64,000 nt of DNA, taken from positions 1-64,000 of the forward strand of contig CAVPGM010000015.1 in NCBI GenBank assembly GCA_963703945.1, in the 5' to 3' direction. The notes under the pieces were generated by a model that was given only the letters and a program-made list of their open reading frames with translations, ran no database searches and was not told the DNA's origin. Made by a program: the position numbers and the translations under genes. Position 1 is the first letter of the stretch. Each line of letters opens with the position of its first letter. Shown one piece after another: positions 18,141 through 28,516 of the stretch. The DNA comes from JALORV01 sp963703945 (GTDB lineage Bacteria; Pseudomonadota; Gammaproteobacteria; Burkholderiales; Burkholderiaceae_F).

Positions 18141-20235
18141 TTAGCCGTTCGAGTCGTCGCCGGCGCGGCGGGGCGGGCTGCGGCTTGTTCTTTGAGCCAG
18201 CGGGCGCGGAGTCGATTGCCGTCGCGCTGCGGCGAGTTGTCGGCTTCGTAGAGTTTGATCGCCTCGGCGTTCTTGCCTTGGGCTTCGTAGGTGCGGCCGA
18301 GGTTGTAGCGGGTGCCGTCGGCCCACTTGCCGCCCGCCTCGCCGACCAGCCGCGGATCGCTCAGCCAATCTTCGGCGCGAAGCGAACTTGACCCTCGTCG
18401 AACAGGAGCAGCCCGACCCAGTAGCTGGCGGCATCTTTCGCGGCGGAATAGATCTTCTTCTTCGGCTCGGAGGCGAGCGCCGTTGAGCACGCGATCGGGC
18501 GGCCGGACTTGCGGGCTGGTGTAGAGGCCGATCGCTTCGCGGTGATCGTTCGACGACTTCGTCGAGATCGGCCGTCGAGCGAATCGACGTCGCCCTTCTC
18601 GTGGCCTTGGAAATGGAGCACGCGGGCCTTCCACAACGTCGGCCGCCAGGCGAACGGCTCGAACTCAATGGCCATCTGCGCGGCGGGCCTCGATCGGGAC
18701 GCGCAGTTGGTCGCGGAGCGTGCGGAATGGGAAGTCCCAAAGCTCGACGCCGGCGATGCCCGGCACCGATTTGAGCTTCTCCGCCAAGTCGCTGGGGCTC
18801 ACGGTGAGCGCCAGCCGGTCGTCGCCCGAGAGCTTCGCTTCGATCGCGGCCGCGCGGCGCGAGAGATCGAACGGATCGGCGACGACGTGGGCCGTCACGT
18901 GCTGGAGTTGCTCGGCCGTGACCGGGTAGGTCGAATCGTCGAGATCGAGCTGCCGCAGCAAGGCGGGGTCGGCTTGCAGTTCGGCGAGCGTGGCGACGCC
19001 CTGGCCGTCCTTGCCCGGAATCGGCAGCCCCAGCCGCGTGTCGAACAGATACAGCTTGCCGTCGCTCGAGCAGGGCCGGCAGCCAAAACTTCGCTTTCCC
19101 GGCTGCCGCGGATCGGCATCCGGCACTTCGAGCACCACGACGTCGAGCCCCAGTTGCCGCGCCATCAGCGCGAACACCCACGCCCGCTGCTCGGCCGTGC
19201 CGTGGCCGTAGACCAGCGACTTCCCACGGCCGATACGGCATGCGCCGCGCTGTCGGCGTCGAGTTGAATGTTGCGGACGATCCAATCGAAGAGCGCCGTC
19301 GCGCGGGCGACGTCGTCGAAGCTGTCGCCTTGCGCCCAGCGGCCGATGTCGCGGAGCCAGACCGCCTCCTGCAGCAGCCGGCCTTCGTGCGGCTGAATCG
19401 CCGAGTCGGCGAGCGCGTCGGCCGTGATCAGCGGCGCGAGCCGGTCGTCCTTGGCGATTTCCGGATCGAGCGTCGCCACGAGCGGATCGGCCGTCCACTT
19501 GGTTTTCGGCTGGCTCTGCCGCATCCATTGATTGAGCCGCTCGGTCATTTGCTTGAGCACGCGGTTGTCGGGGCTCGGCTCCCAATCGAACACCGGCAGG
19601 CGGTAGCGCTCGTAGGTGGCGATCGCCGGGCGATGTCGTTGAGCCGTTCGTCGCTGTAGCGCCAGATTTCGATCTTGGCGGGCTCGGTGACCGGCTGATT
19701 CAGCCCGCCTTCGACGAGCAGCGTGTTGTCGTCGAGCACCTGGGCGACGTTCAGGTCCATCGACACGGTTTGCGAGATGCCGGTCTCCGCGCTGTCTTCG
19801 TCGTAGAGCACGTAGTACTTGAGGACGTCGCCCGGGCGGACGCCGAGGCTGCGGAAGCGGCCGTTGTGCGTCGTCGCGGTGATGCAATTGATCGGTCCGT
19901 CTCGGTGTCCGGGAGCCATGCCGCAGATGGCCAGCACGTCTTGGCCGTCGCTGCTCGACTTCGAGTCGAGAACGACCGTCGGCGGCGTCAGCTCGGTGTC
20001 GACGTACGACGGCAGATCGCGCAGTTGCTGGACGACCGTCGTGAAGAGCACGTCGCCGCGGTCGTTGCGGCGGGACGAGCTGCCGCGCGGACTGGCCGGC
20101 GGATTTCTTCGGTGCGGCGGCGGTGCGGCTGGCAGCCAGCAGCGACCAGCGAGCGCGAATGCGATGCGAGCGCGACGTGCGATTGTCGAGTGCGACGAAT
20201 TGGCGGGACGAGATAAGATTCACGTCGGCAGACAC
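18141..20235 (-). CDS. Large exported protein with transglutaminase-like domain
   Basis: The start is uncertain (ATG 20235 or GTG 20223). A hydrophobic stretch IAFALAG followed by a cysteine suggests a lipoprotein or secretion signal, but a frame break lies there. Further blocks are FTTVVQQLRDLPSYVDTELT, LGVRPGDVLKYYVLYDEDSA and LPVFDWEPSPDN. The stretch DDVARATALFDWIVRNIQLD, then GHGTAEQRAWVFALMARQLG, resembles a transglutaminase-like core, though I cannot place the Cys-His-Asp triad with certainty. A TPR-like tail (YNLGRTYEAQGKNAEAIKLY) ends GDDSNG at TAA 18141. About 690 residues, about eight breaks. Function unknown. Confidence 0.6.
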
Positions 20236-20244
20236 CTCGCGTCG

Positions 20245-21100
20245 CTAGGCTCGGGGGGCGGCCGGTGCGAACTGCCGCGACCGTTTCGCGGATTTCCACC
20301 AGCCGGCGGAGCAGGTCGGCAAACTCGTCGAGCGGCACCATGTTCGGGCCGTCGCTCGGCGAGCGGTCGGGGTCGGGATGCGTTTCGCAGAACAGGCCGT
20401 CGACGCCCGAGCGCCATCGCGGCCCGGGCCAGCGGCTCGACCATCGCCCGGTTGCCGCCGGTCGCGCCGCCCAGGCCGCCCGGCTCCTGCACGCTGTGCG
20501 TGGCGTCGAAGATCACCGGCACGCCGAGGGCCTGCATCTGCGGGAATCGCCCGCATGTCGTTCACCAGCCGGCCGTAGCCGAAAAACGTGCCCCGCTCGC
20601 AGAGCAGCATGTTCTGGCAGCCGGCGCCGTCCAGCTTGTCGACGCACGTGCCGCATGTCGCCGGGGGCCATGAACTGGCCCTTCTTCACGTGCACGGCCC
20701 GGCCGGTCTTGCGCGGCCGCCACCAGCAGATCGGTCTGCCGGGCGAGGAACGCGGGGATTTGCAGCAGGTCGCAGACCTCGCCGACCGCCGCGGCCTGCT
20801 CCGGCTCGTGGATGTCGGTCGTCACCGGCAGGCCGGTCGCTGTCGCGGACCCGCTCCAGGATCCGCAGCCCTTCGTCAAGCCCGGGCCGCGATAGGCGTC
20901 GAGGCTGGTGCGGTTGGCCTTGTCGAACGAGGCCTTGAACACCAGCTGCACCGGCAGATCGCGCGTGTCGCGGCCAGCCGCTCGGCGATCGCGAGCGTCA
21001 GCGCTTCGCTCTCGATCACGCACGGCCCGGCGATCACCAGCAGCGGTTCGCCCGCGCCGCAGCGATACGGACCAATTTGAGCGGGATTGTTCGACATCAC
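20245..21100 (-). CDS. kdsA: 3-deoxy-D-manno-octulosonate 8-phosphate synthase
   Basis: The start ATG 21100 (or 21097) begins MSNNPAQIGPYRCGAGEPLL. Conserved motifs are LLVIAGPCVIESEALTLAIA, LVFKASFDKANRTSLDAYRG, GLPVTTDIHEPEQAAAV, LLQIPAFLARQTDLLVAA, VKKGQFMAPGDMR, MLLCERGTFFGYGRLVNDMR and VIFDATHSVQEPGG. KdsA condenses arabinose-5-phosphate with phosphoenolpyruvate to make Kdo-8-phosphate for lipopolysaccharide. About seven one-base breaks are needed. Its presence implies that this planctomycete makes Kdo-containing LPS. The gene starts 57 bp from the end of the lipid-kinase gene on the same strand. Confidence 0.92.
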
Positions 21101-21157
21101 GTAGTTCGCCTTTCCAGGCCGACATTCGCCGAATTGTCAGGCTGGACGCCTGACGTA

Positions 21158-22134
21158 CTAAAGCCCAGCCGCTGCGCCACGTCTGGCATCACCAGCAGCC
21201 GCAGCTGACCGGGCAGCACTTCGACCTCGACCGGCAGCGTGCCGCCGAAATCGCCGTCCACTTGGTACGCCACGTCGGCGCCGTCGGCCGCTTCGATCCG
21301 CAGCGCTGCGGCTGCGGATCAAGTTGGCGTCGGCAAGCCGGAAGTGGCTCTTCCGCATCACGTGCCACAAGTACCGGGCGACGTTGCCGACCGAGCCGCG
21401 CTCGAACGTGCACACGTCGAACAGGCCGTCGGTCGCCACGGCGTCGGGCGCGATCTGCCAACCGCGGGCGTACAGCGGCAAGTTGAAGCCAAACACCCAG
21501 CGGCAGCGGATCGGCTCGCGACCCGCGATCCGTCCGCGGTCATCGTGGCAATATAGCTGCATCTCCGGATATTCGTAACTACGAATCGTCCGCAGCGTCG
21601 GTTGGACATAGGACAGGCGGGTGATGTTGCCGCGACGACGCTCGTGCAGCCGGCGGATGACTTCCGCGTCGAATCCGGCGCGAGATCATCAGCAGAAAGT
21701 AGCGCTGTCGTCGCGTCGCGCGGCCCGGCCCAAGTCGAGCGCGACGACGACGCCCTCGTCGACCGTTTCGACGAACGGCCGCCGGCGGGCCGGATTGCGC
21801 CACGTACCGGCCCAGCAGGTTTTCGGTTCCCAGCGGCACCAGCGAGCAGCGGGACTTCCAGCGGCGTGTGATTCCGCACGACCGCGGCCGTGCCGTCGCC
21901 GCCGCACGCGAGCACGCACCGCAGTTCGCCGGTCGCGTGCCACTCGGCGGCCAGGCCGGCAAGTTCCGCCAGGTCGCTCGTGGCCTGGACGTCGATATCC
22001 GGCCGCGTCCAGTGGCCGCGACGATCTCGCGCGCCCGCTGTTCGCGCCGAGCGCGCGCCCGGCGCGACGGGCTGAAACTGACCAGCAGTCCGCGGGCATC
22101 GGCGTGCGGGCCGCTCGGCAGATCGGGGTTCCAT
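21158..22134 (-). CDS. Diacylglycerol kinase family lipid kinase
   Basis: The start ATG 22134 gives MEPRSAERP. The nucleotide-binding signature is LRCVLACGGDGTAAVVRNHT followed by PLLVPLGTENLLGRYVA, the GGDGT and GTxN(L) motifs of the DAGK/YegS/sphingosine kinase fold. The second domain includes SYVQPTLRTIRSYEYPEMQL, WVFGFNLPLYARGWQIAPDA and TDGLFDVCTFERGSVGNVAR. The end is uncertain because of breaks near 21310 and beyond: the stop at 21158 is one possibility and a later stop near 21110 another. It phosphorylates a lipid, probably diacylglycerol or a related alcohol, at the inner membrane. Confidence 0.8.
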
Positions 22135-22252
22135 CGGCCGTCTCAGGTTGAGATTCCGGTCATCGGTGCGGCATCACGAGCTCGAAGTGCGACGCAACGG
22201 ATCGCGTCGATCGGGCGTGTCGGCGACGCGAAACTGATTGTAGCGGAGCGAC

Positions 22253-22641
22253 TTACGTCGCGCCAGCCGAGCGCGACGTCTCAATACTGAGGCGCTTGGC
22301 GGCCTCGCGCCAGTCGCTAACGCCGACAGCGGCCGCAAGTGTGCGCAAGTCGCGACAAATCGCGACGTCGACTGTCGCATGCTGCTGCACGACGAACGGC
22401 AGCGATTCGCGGCGTGCCGGCAGCGCGTTGACAGGCAATTGGGCCAATTTCGTCTCACACTAAACGCTTTGCCATCAAGGACTTCGACCGACGCGCGATC
22501 GTACTGCGCGAACAATCGCGGCGAGGCTTTGGCACATCGCTCTGCGAAGTAAGGCGACGATGGCCGAGGCGAGTTGCGACTCGAGCTTCCGCCCCGGCTC
22601 GACAACCTCACTGGCCCGCGGGGCCTCGAATGAATGTGACA
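22253..22641 (-). CDS. Hypothetical protein, frame-broken
   Basis: The frame opens at ATG 22641 (MSHSFEAPRASEVVEPGRKL, ESQLASAIVALL). It shifts near 22560 to FAQYDRASVEVLDGKAF and again near 22440 to AQLPVNALPARRESLPFVVQ, LRTLAAAVGVSDWREAAKRL and the end IETSRSAGAT. Each piece has coding-like composition, and the three frames join in order with one-base corrections, so a single gene of about 128 residues is likely. I recognise no family. It lies between the lipid kinase and the response-regulator gene on the same strand. Confidence 0.45.
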
Positions 22642-22822
22642 TAGCGGTTGCCTTGCCCCTGACCGCTGTGTCGAGTCAAAACGTGATTGGCTCATTCGAG
22701 GCCCGCTTTTTTTGCGCTGCAGTCGAGCGGGTCGAGCAAGCGTGGCAGACGGCATCGCGCCGAAGCTTCGGCCGAACGAGTTTGGCGCGTCGAGTGCCAA
22801 CAGCTTGTCACCGCAGCCGGCG

Positions 22823-23456
22823 CTAAACCAGCTCTTTTCGCACGGCCCAGACGGCGGCCTGCGTGCGGTCGGAGACGCCGATCTTGCGCAGGATGTGCTG
22901 GACGTGCTCCTTGACGGTCTCGTAGCTGATGCCCAGCGCCTGGGCGATCTCTTTGTTCGTGAGGCCGAACGCCAGTTGCTTGAGCACTTCGTTCTCGCGC
23001 TTGGTGAGCGGGACTTCGACGTCGGAGCCGACGCGCGGCGTGGCGAGCGCGCCGGTCACGCGGCGCAGCTCTTCGCGCGTCCAGATCGTTTCGCCCTTGG
23101 CGGCCGCGTGAATGGCCTCGATGATTTCCTTCTTCGAGCGCGCTCTTCGACACGTAGCCGGCCGCGCCCAGCGCGACCGCCCGGGCGACGTAGGTCGGAT
23201 TGTCGTACGTGCTGAACATCACGACCGGCATGTTGGGCAGGTCGAGCTTGATCCGCGCGAGGCAGTTCAGCCCGTCGCCATCCGGCATGCGAACGTCGAG
23301 CAGCACCAGGTCGGGCTTGTGCTTGATGGCCAGCTTCAGCGCCGTAGCGCCGTTGTCTGCCTCGGCAACGATGCGAATGTCGGTTCCCTGCAGCAGACTC
23401 TTCAATCCCGCGCGAACGACTTCGTGGTCGTCCACGATCAATAGCGAAATTGCCAT
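22823..23456 (-). CDS. NarL/FixJ-family two-component response regulator
   Basis: The start ATG 23454-23456 gives MAISLLIVDDHEVVRAGLKS. The receiver domain has the acidic pair DD at residues 9-10, the phospho-accepting aspartate in DLVLLDVRMPDGDG (about residue 53), and the T/S-to-K switch residues in YVSKS. After a break near 23130-23145 the output domain reads LTKRENEVLKQLAFGLTNKE and ALGISYETVKEHVQHILRKI, a LuxR-type helix-turn-helix. It ends AVWAVRKELV. No sensor kinase gene is adjacent, so it is an orphan here, and its targets are unknown. Confidence 0.92.
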
Positions 23457-24656
23457 TCAAATTCTCCCGAGAAAATACGGCAACGATGAAACCCGGCAAC
23501 ACACCAACAGGGAATAGCAGATCGCCGTATCGACTCGCGCAAGAAAGCATCGACGGTTACCGCTCGACCAAGATACAAATGGCTTGAACTGCCCCTGGCA
23601 CTTACGTGCGACTTAACACCACTGCCTCAACACCACAAATCAACTCGACGGGGCAGACCGCTTCGCTTGCATTTCCGTCGGCCCGCTCCGCGACCCTATT
23701 GGCTCATGCATCGAAGAAACAGTTTGTTGGAATTGGCGAAGTTACGCCACGGTGGCCACGTCGCCAAGTGCCAATTTCCGCACGATCATTTGTCGGATGT
23801 GGAAAAACTGTGCAAGCTGCCGTTATTCTGTCCGACGATAGCAATCGTGTGATGACTGAATTCTGCCCCAAACTCTCAAACGCAACAGAATTGGGATAGA
23901 TACCCCAAAATGGTTGGCGGGAGTTCGCACCCCCACGCCACTTGCTTACTTTAACAAGCGACAGCGATGGTCGGCAACAGGACTGGGCTAAACATATCGA
24001 AGAAAATTTTTAGCGTGCAGTTGTGATATGCGGTTTGTGAAATCAATTGAGCGCAGTTCATTATTTCGCCTTGTTTTCTCGACGTTTTTGTCAGGTGGAA
24101 ATGACGTAGCATTTGTTCGTCGTGTTTCGTGCGACCCCTGTTGGAATCATTTGGCTTTTCCCTTTGCCTGTTCCATGACGCAGGGCTGCGGCACGAACCA
24201 GCGTCCGATGACCACCAACGGCAGAGCCGACGCTCCCTGACGATCCATTGCTCACGAATGCTTTCGATTGATTGCGGCCATGTTGATCGCGCCGAACGTG
24301 GCGTCCGCAAGCGCTATCGTGTTGTGCTGCACGAAGTCTTTCGTCGGCCGCTCATGTCCTCTCCGTGGCGTAGGTTCGACGGTCAGCGCTGGCCATGCTA
24401 GCAGCGACCGCTGGTCGATACGAGCGTACCACAGCGCTTAGATTTTGCTGAACAAATTGTTTTGGCCGTGTAACGTGTCTCGGATTGCGCAGTCAAGAAA
24501 ACCTTTGGGACTGGCACGCGGCATTCAGCTTTACATCGTCGCGATCATTCCGCATACTCACTTCCCCGATTGCGGTGCGGTTCGCGCACTCGCACGTAGC
24601 GAAGCAGGCGCGTCGGTCGTCATCGTGTCAGAACTCCAACGAGGATCCAACCGCAT
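23457..24656. other. 1.2-kb region without a convincing gene
   Basis: Open frames here are short, without good ribosome sites or family motifs. The stretch is noticeably more A/T-rich than its neighbours, especially 23580-24130. It separates the leftward regulator gene from the rightward epimerase gene, so it holds at least two promoters. I see no tRNA, array or mobile-element ends. Confidence 0.5.
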
Positions 24657-25490
24657 ATGCTCGAGCTTTCCATGAACGAAGTGACGACCTTTCGGTGGTC
24701 GTTTGAGGAAGACGTCGAGAACTATCGCCGCGCCGGTTACCGTTCGATCGGCGTCTGGCGGCACAAACTGTCCGACTTGGACGAAGAGTACGCGGTCGAC
24801 TTGCTGGCCGGCAGCGGACTGAGCGTTTCGAGCCTGGCCTGTGCGGGCGGCTTCACGGGCATCGGCGGGGTTTCCTTCAGCGATGGCATCGAGGATGCGA
24901 TCACGGCCCTGCGACTGGCGGCAAAGATGGCAGGCTGGTTGCCTGGTGGTCTATCCGGGCGGTCGCAACAATCACACGTCGCGGCACGCTTTTCGGCTGC
25001 TCGACATGGCGCTCGACGAGTTGTTGCCGATGGCCGAGCACTACGAAGTGCCGCTCGCGCTGGAGCCGATGCACGTCGCGTGCGCGGCATCCTGGACGTT
25101 CTTGACCGACTTCGAGCGCGTCGCGGATCTCGTGGCCGAACTACAATTCGCCGTACTTGAAGCTGTGCCTGCGACACGTACCACTTTCCGTGGAACGCAG
25201 TCCGATCGCGACATATTGCGGCGACATTGCTCAGCATATCGGCGTCGTCTATCTGGCCGATCGGCGGGAACCGCCGAGCATCGATCACGACCGCTGCCCG
25301 CTTGGAAGCGGTCAGTTGCCGCTGGCCGAGATCGTGGCGACGCTCATCGAGGCCGGCTATACTGGGCCATTCGACGTCCGGTTGATGGGACCGGACATTC
25401 AGCACGGCCGACTACGGCCAACTGCTCCAGCAATCTCAATGGGCGTTTGCCGAGTTGGTCCAGGCGTCGACTTCCCGTTCGCTCGCGTGA
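24657..25490 (+). CDS. Sugar phosphate isomerase/epimerase (xylose isomerase-like TIM barrel)
   Basis: The ATG at 24657 gives MLELSMNEVTTFRWSFEEDV, then ENYRRAGYRSIGVWRHKLSD and LLAGSGLSVSSLACAGGFTG. After breaks near 24935 and 25150 the barrel continues with CLVVYPGGRNNHTSRHAFRL, EHYEVPLALEPMHV, HIGVVYLADRR and LPLAEIVATLIEAGYTGPFD. The E in ALEPMH and H/D pairs further on are the usual metal ligands of this superfamily. It ends QASTSRSLA at TGA 25488-25490. Members isomerise or epimerise sugars or inositol derivatives; the substrate here is unknown. The stop overlaps the probable start of the next gene. Confidence 0.8.
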
Positions 25491-25924
25491 CGTTCGTGCG
25501 AGCCGCTCCGCATCAATAGCCGGATCACCATCCCGTCGAGCGAGCTGCGGTTTTCGTTCGTGCGAAGCTCCGGACCGGGCGGTCAGAACGTCAACAAGGT
25601 CAATTCCAAGGCCCAGCTTCGCTGGAACGTGTGTTGGGAGCGTCGCGCTGCCGGACGACGTCCGTGCCCGCTTGTCGGCCCGGCTTTGCCCGCCGACTCA
25701 CCGACCGCGGCGAATTGGTGCTCACCAGCCAGCGGTACCGCGATCAGGCCCGCAATATTGGCGACTGTTTGACCAAGCTGCGCGAATTGATAGCAGCGGC
25801 GGCCGTGCCGCCGAAGCGTCGGAAAAAAACTCGGCCGCCCCGTTCGGCCAGCGAATCCCGTCTCCGCGAGAAGCGCGTCACGGCCGAGAAGAAGCGTCGC
25901 CGCGGCCCGCTGGCCGACGACTGA
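25487..25924 (+). CDS. ArfB-like peptidyl-tRNA hydrolase (RF1-domain, GGQ)
   Basis: ITIPSSELRFSFVRSSGPGG begins the catalytic domain, followed by QNVNKVNSKAQLRWNV. Then come RLTDRGELVLTSQRYRDQAR, NIGDCLTKLRELIAAAAVPP and a lysine/arginine-rich tail (EKRVTAEKKRRRG) ending LADD. The GGQ within a single RF1 domain plus a basic C-terminal tail matches ArfB/YaeJ, which frees peptides on ribosomes stalled without a stop codon. The tail inserts in the mRNA channel. No ATG suits. GTG 25487, overlapping the previous stop, needs one base removed. Other breaks are near 25640 and 25683. Confidence 0.83.
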
Positions 25925-26327
25925 GGCGGTTCGCAACGGTAGGCACTGAGGTTTTCGACACGTATCACACTCTGCCGAAGTTTCCACGGCCCGCGGTCTT
26001 CGAATCGTCGCGAGAGCCTAAGTCGTGGCGAGTGCGACGGTTGCGGACCCAAAGCCAAAATGTCGTTGTCGCCACCCATTTTTGTGGATGCATTCGGCTC
26101 GTCCCCGCGTTATATTGGGGCCAACTTTTCAGGCGAAACGGATTTATCCTCGCGGCAACCTTTTTTCACTTGCTCTGCCGCGAATCGGGGACGCTCTCCA
26201 GAAGGATCGGTTGCTGGCAAAGGAACGCGTTTTGCTGCTGAGGGCATCGGGTCGATACGAGGCGTCGGCCCACAACGTCGTTTGCAGCTGCGATTTCGCG
26301 TGCGCGAAGGCTTAGGAGGATTTAAGT
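25925..26327. other. 403-bp intergenic region
   Basis: I see no gene or RNA here. It ends with the strong ribosome site AGGAGG at 26311-26316, which serves the hemerythrin-like gene. A promoter for that gene should lie here but none stands out. Confidence 0.4.
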
Positions 26328-26795
26328 ATGACGACTCTTCACGACCCGTCCATCGCCTCGACGAGTTTGATCGAACACCAGGTCCTGGACCACGTGAAAC
26401 AGGCGCTGCGGGTGACGCTGGATTGGAACGCGCCGGTGGTGAGCATGCCGCGCAAGCTCTCCAGCCTGCAATTCACGATGAAGTCGTTTCGCCGCCACTT
26501 GGAACGCGTGATGTCGATCGAAGAGGAAGGCGGCTACCTGGACGAAGTCGCCGACGTGAAGCCGAACCTGCAGTCGCGGATCGAATCGTCTGCACGGCGA
26601 TCATGCCCGATTCCGGGCCGGATTCGCGCAGATCGTGCCGCAGCTCGATGGCTTGAGCGAATGGCAGGAAGAGCGAATTCGGCGGCCTCTGCGACGAGAT
26701 TCGCCAGCTGCTCGACGACGTCGATCGTGCACGACGCGAGGGAAATCGATCTGCTGCAGGAATCGATGCTGATGGATGAAGGCGGCGAAGGCTGA
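26328..26795 (+). CDS. Hemerythrin-like (HHE) domain protein
   Basis: The ATG at 26328 follows AGGAGG. The protein begins MTTLHDPSIASTSLIEHQVL and has SFRRHLERVMSIEEEGGYLD. After one-base breaks near 26585 and 26680 come LHGDHARFRAGFAQIVPQLD, then GLCDEIRQLLDDVDRHDARE and IDLLQESMLMDEGGEG. The spaced His/Glu residues (RHLERVMSIEEE, HGDHARF, DRHDAREIDLLQE) resemble the di-iron ligands of a four-helix hemerythrin fold. About 155 residues. A role in O2, NO or iron sensing is possible but unproven. It stands alone. Confidence 0.6.
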   Translation: MTTLHDPSIASTSLIEHQVLDHVKQALRVTLDWNAPVVSMPRKLSSLQFTMKSFRRHLERVMSIEEEGGYLDEVADVKPNLQSRIESSARRSCPIPGRIRADRAAARWLERMAGRANSAASATRFASCSTTSIVHDAREIDLLQESMLMDEGGEG

Positions 26796-26922
26796 TTCTC
26801 GGCACGTTCACCGCGTCCGCCCGCTCGCCCGTCGCCATCGCCAACGTACAATGGTGCTCATCAGCGATTGAGTACCATGTGTCGTGACGACTGGGCTATT
26901 CCAGGGCGACGGCGGGAAATTG

Positions 26923-27685
26923 ATGAGCGATCGGCCGCAGCATCTCGACTTTCTCTTCGACAGATTGGCCCTACGAATTCGGGGAAGTTGCCGCGCGGAT
27001 CGTCCGGGGTGCCGATGGCCGTGAGGTGCTGCAACTTCGCGTCGAGATGGGGGTCCTGCAGATGGAGGTCGACGGGTCGGCCCGACGGGAGCCGGCCCGG
27101 CGGCTATCCGACGCTGTTCCGATTGGCTGCGAGGCCGCAGGTCATCGAAGAAGGCGAACGACTTCACGCTCGATGATCGCCGCGGTGCTGGAAATCGACC
27201 GCGAGTTCGTCCAGTTCTTTCACCGCCGCGTGGCCTGGCTGGCGTTGCGGCGAGTTCGATCGTGCGGTCGCCGACGCCGACCACACGCTGGCGCTGATGG
27301 ACTTCAGCTCGCTCCATGCTCCGGACGTCGACTGGGCGGAAATGCACGAGCAATACCGCCCGTTTGTGCTGTTTCATCGCACGCAGGCCGCGGCGCTGGG
27401 CGACGCTCGAACAGCGGCGGAGCCGACGCCGCCATCGCCGAGATCGACGCCGGAATGGAGACGATTCGCGATCTGCTGCCGACAGGATGAGCGACAGCGA
27501 GGCGACGTCGACGAGGACGAGTTGCTCGCGAAGCTCGGCGAAGATGAAGACCGCCATCGCCGAGCACTACGACGTGTCAGCCGTCGCTGACCCAGCAACT
27601 GGCCGACGCGATCGCCGCCGAGCAGTACGAGCGGGCCGCCCAGCTCCGCGATCAGCTCAGTCGCAAGCTGCGCCAGCGCGACTGA
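26923..27685 (+). CDS. UVR-motif (UvrB/UvrC tail) domain protein
   Basis: The ATG at 26923 gives MSDRPQHLDFLFD. After breaks it continues YEFGEVAARIVRGADGREVL, QLRVEMGVLQMEVDGRPDGS, EIDREFVQFFHRRVAWLALR, ADHTLALMDFSSLHAPDVDW and EQYRPFVLFHRTQAAALG. The C-terminus holds a UVR motif, LTQQLADAIAAEQYERAAQL then RDQLSRKLRQRD and TGA. The UVR motif mediates UvrB-UvrC contact and also occurs in other proteins. The N-terminal domain is one I have seen in planctomycete hypothetical proteins but cannot name. At least six frame breaks. No uvr gene is adjacent. Confidence 0.65.
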
Positions 27686-28077
27686 TTCTGTCGAGTGTCG
27701 ATGCGCGATTCGCCGAACTCTGTGGCCCCGTGCTGGCAGTTGCGTCGCGAGCAGCGCGGCACGCTTCTGACCAGCTAGCGCTCGATTTTTTGCAACAACT
27801 TTGTAAATGTTCAGTCACACTAGTGTACAAGCTATCGCTGCTGGCGCGGATCGTAAGTTGTTGCTCGGCAAACGCGTTCTTCAATCGCTACTTTCGGCTC
27901 GGGAAATTCCAGTCTCTTGGCACGACGAGGTGCGTAGTATTGTGCGGAACAGAGAAGTGGTCGGCAAGTCGTGACAATCGCTGGGCAAAGCGGCCTCTGG
28001 GAAATGGGGCAAAGCGACTTGCAGGTCGGCGCGATGCCGCGACCAAGAAGTAGCATCACCAACCAAGGGAGTGTTCA
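27686..28077. other. 392-bp region upstream of csrA
   Basis: I see no recognisable gene. The stretch is A/T-richer than its surroundings around 27785-27840 and ends with AAGGGAG (28065-28071), a good ribosome site six bases ahead of the csrA start. Promoters for csrA are expected here. Confidence 0.4.
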
Positions 28078-28289
28078 ATGTTGGTTCTGACACGGAAGCA
28101 TCAGGAAAAGATTCGCATTGGCGATCACATCATGATCACCGTTCTGAAGACGAAGGGCAAGACCGTTCGACTGGGCATCGAGGCACCGACTGAGGTGCCG
28201 GTCATTCGCGGCGAGCTCTCGTTCGAGGGCCAGGCCGTCGAGTGGCAGGAGGAGCGAAGCCGATGGCGAGCCGGAGCAGCCGCTCTGAT
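28078..28289 (+). CDS. csrA: Carbon storage regulator CsrA (first paralogue)
   Basis: The ATG at 28078 gives MLVLTRKHQEKIRIGDHIMI, then TVLKTKGKTVRLGIEAPTEV and PVIRGELSFE. The RNA-binding elements (first-strand LTRK and the V-I-R-G-E-L strand) are all present. CsrA binds GGA in mRNA leaders and controls translation and decay. After residue 50 the frame is doubtful. With one base removed near 28254 it gives an acidic tail (EADGEPEQPL) and TGA 28289, about 70 residues; unrepaired, it runs on to about 118. A second, divergent CsrA lies 3 kb away. Confidence 0.9.
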
Positions 28290-28516
28290 TTCCGTCGAAA
28301 CCTCGCACGCGGACCGCGTCCGTCAGCTCATTGGCCGACGAAGCCGGAGTCGAATGTGTCGCTGCGACTCACTCCGCGCGGAACGTGCGCTCTCGCAGTC
28401 AGCTTGCAGCGCGTCTCGCGCGAGCAGGTGAGCCAGGTCCTGCCGAAACTTTGGCGGCCGACTCCGGTCCGTTGCGTGCCATGCTCAATCGCCGCTCAGT
28501 GATCGGCTTAAATCGC

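Noticed and set aside
23895..23945. tRNA-like T-arm (GGGAGTTCGCACCCCC)
   Set aside because: The stem pairs poorly, and no acceptor, D or anticodon arms can be built on either strand.
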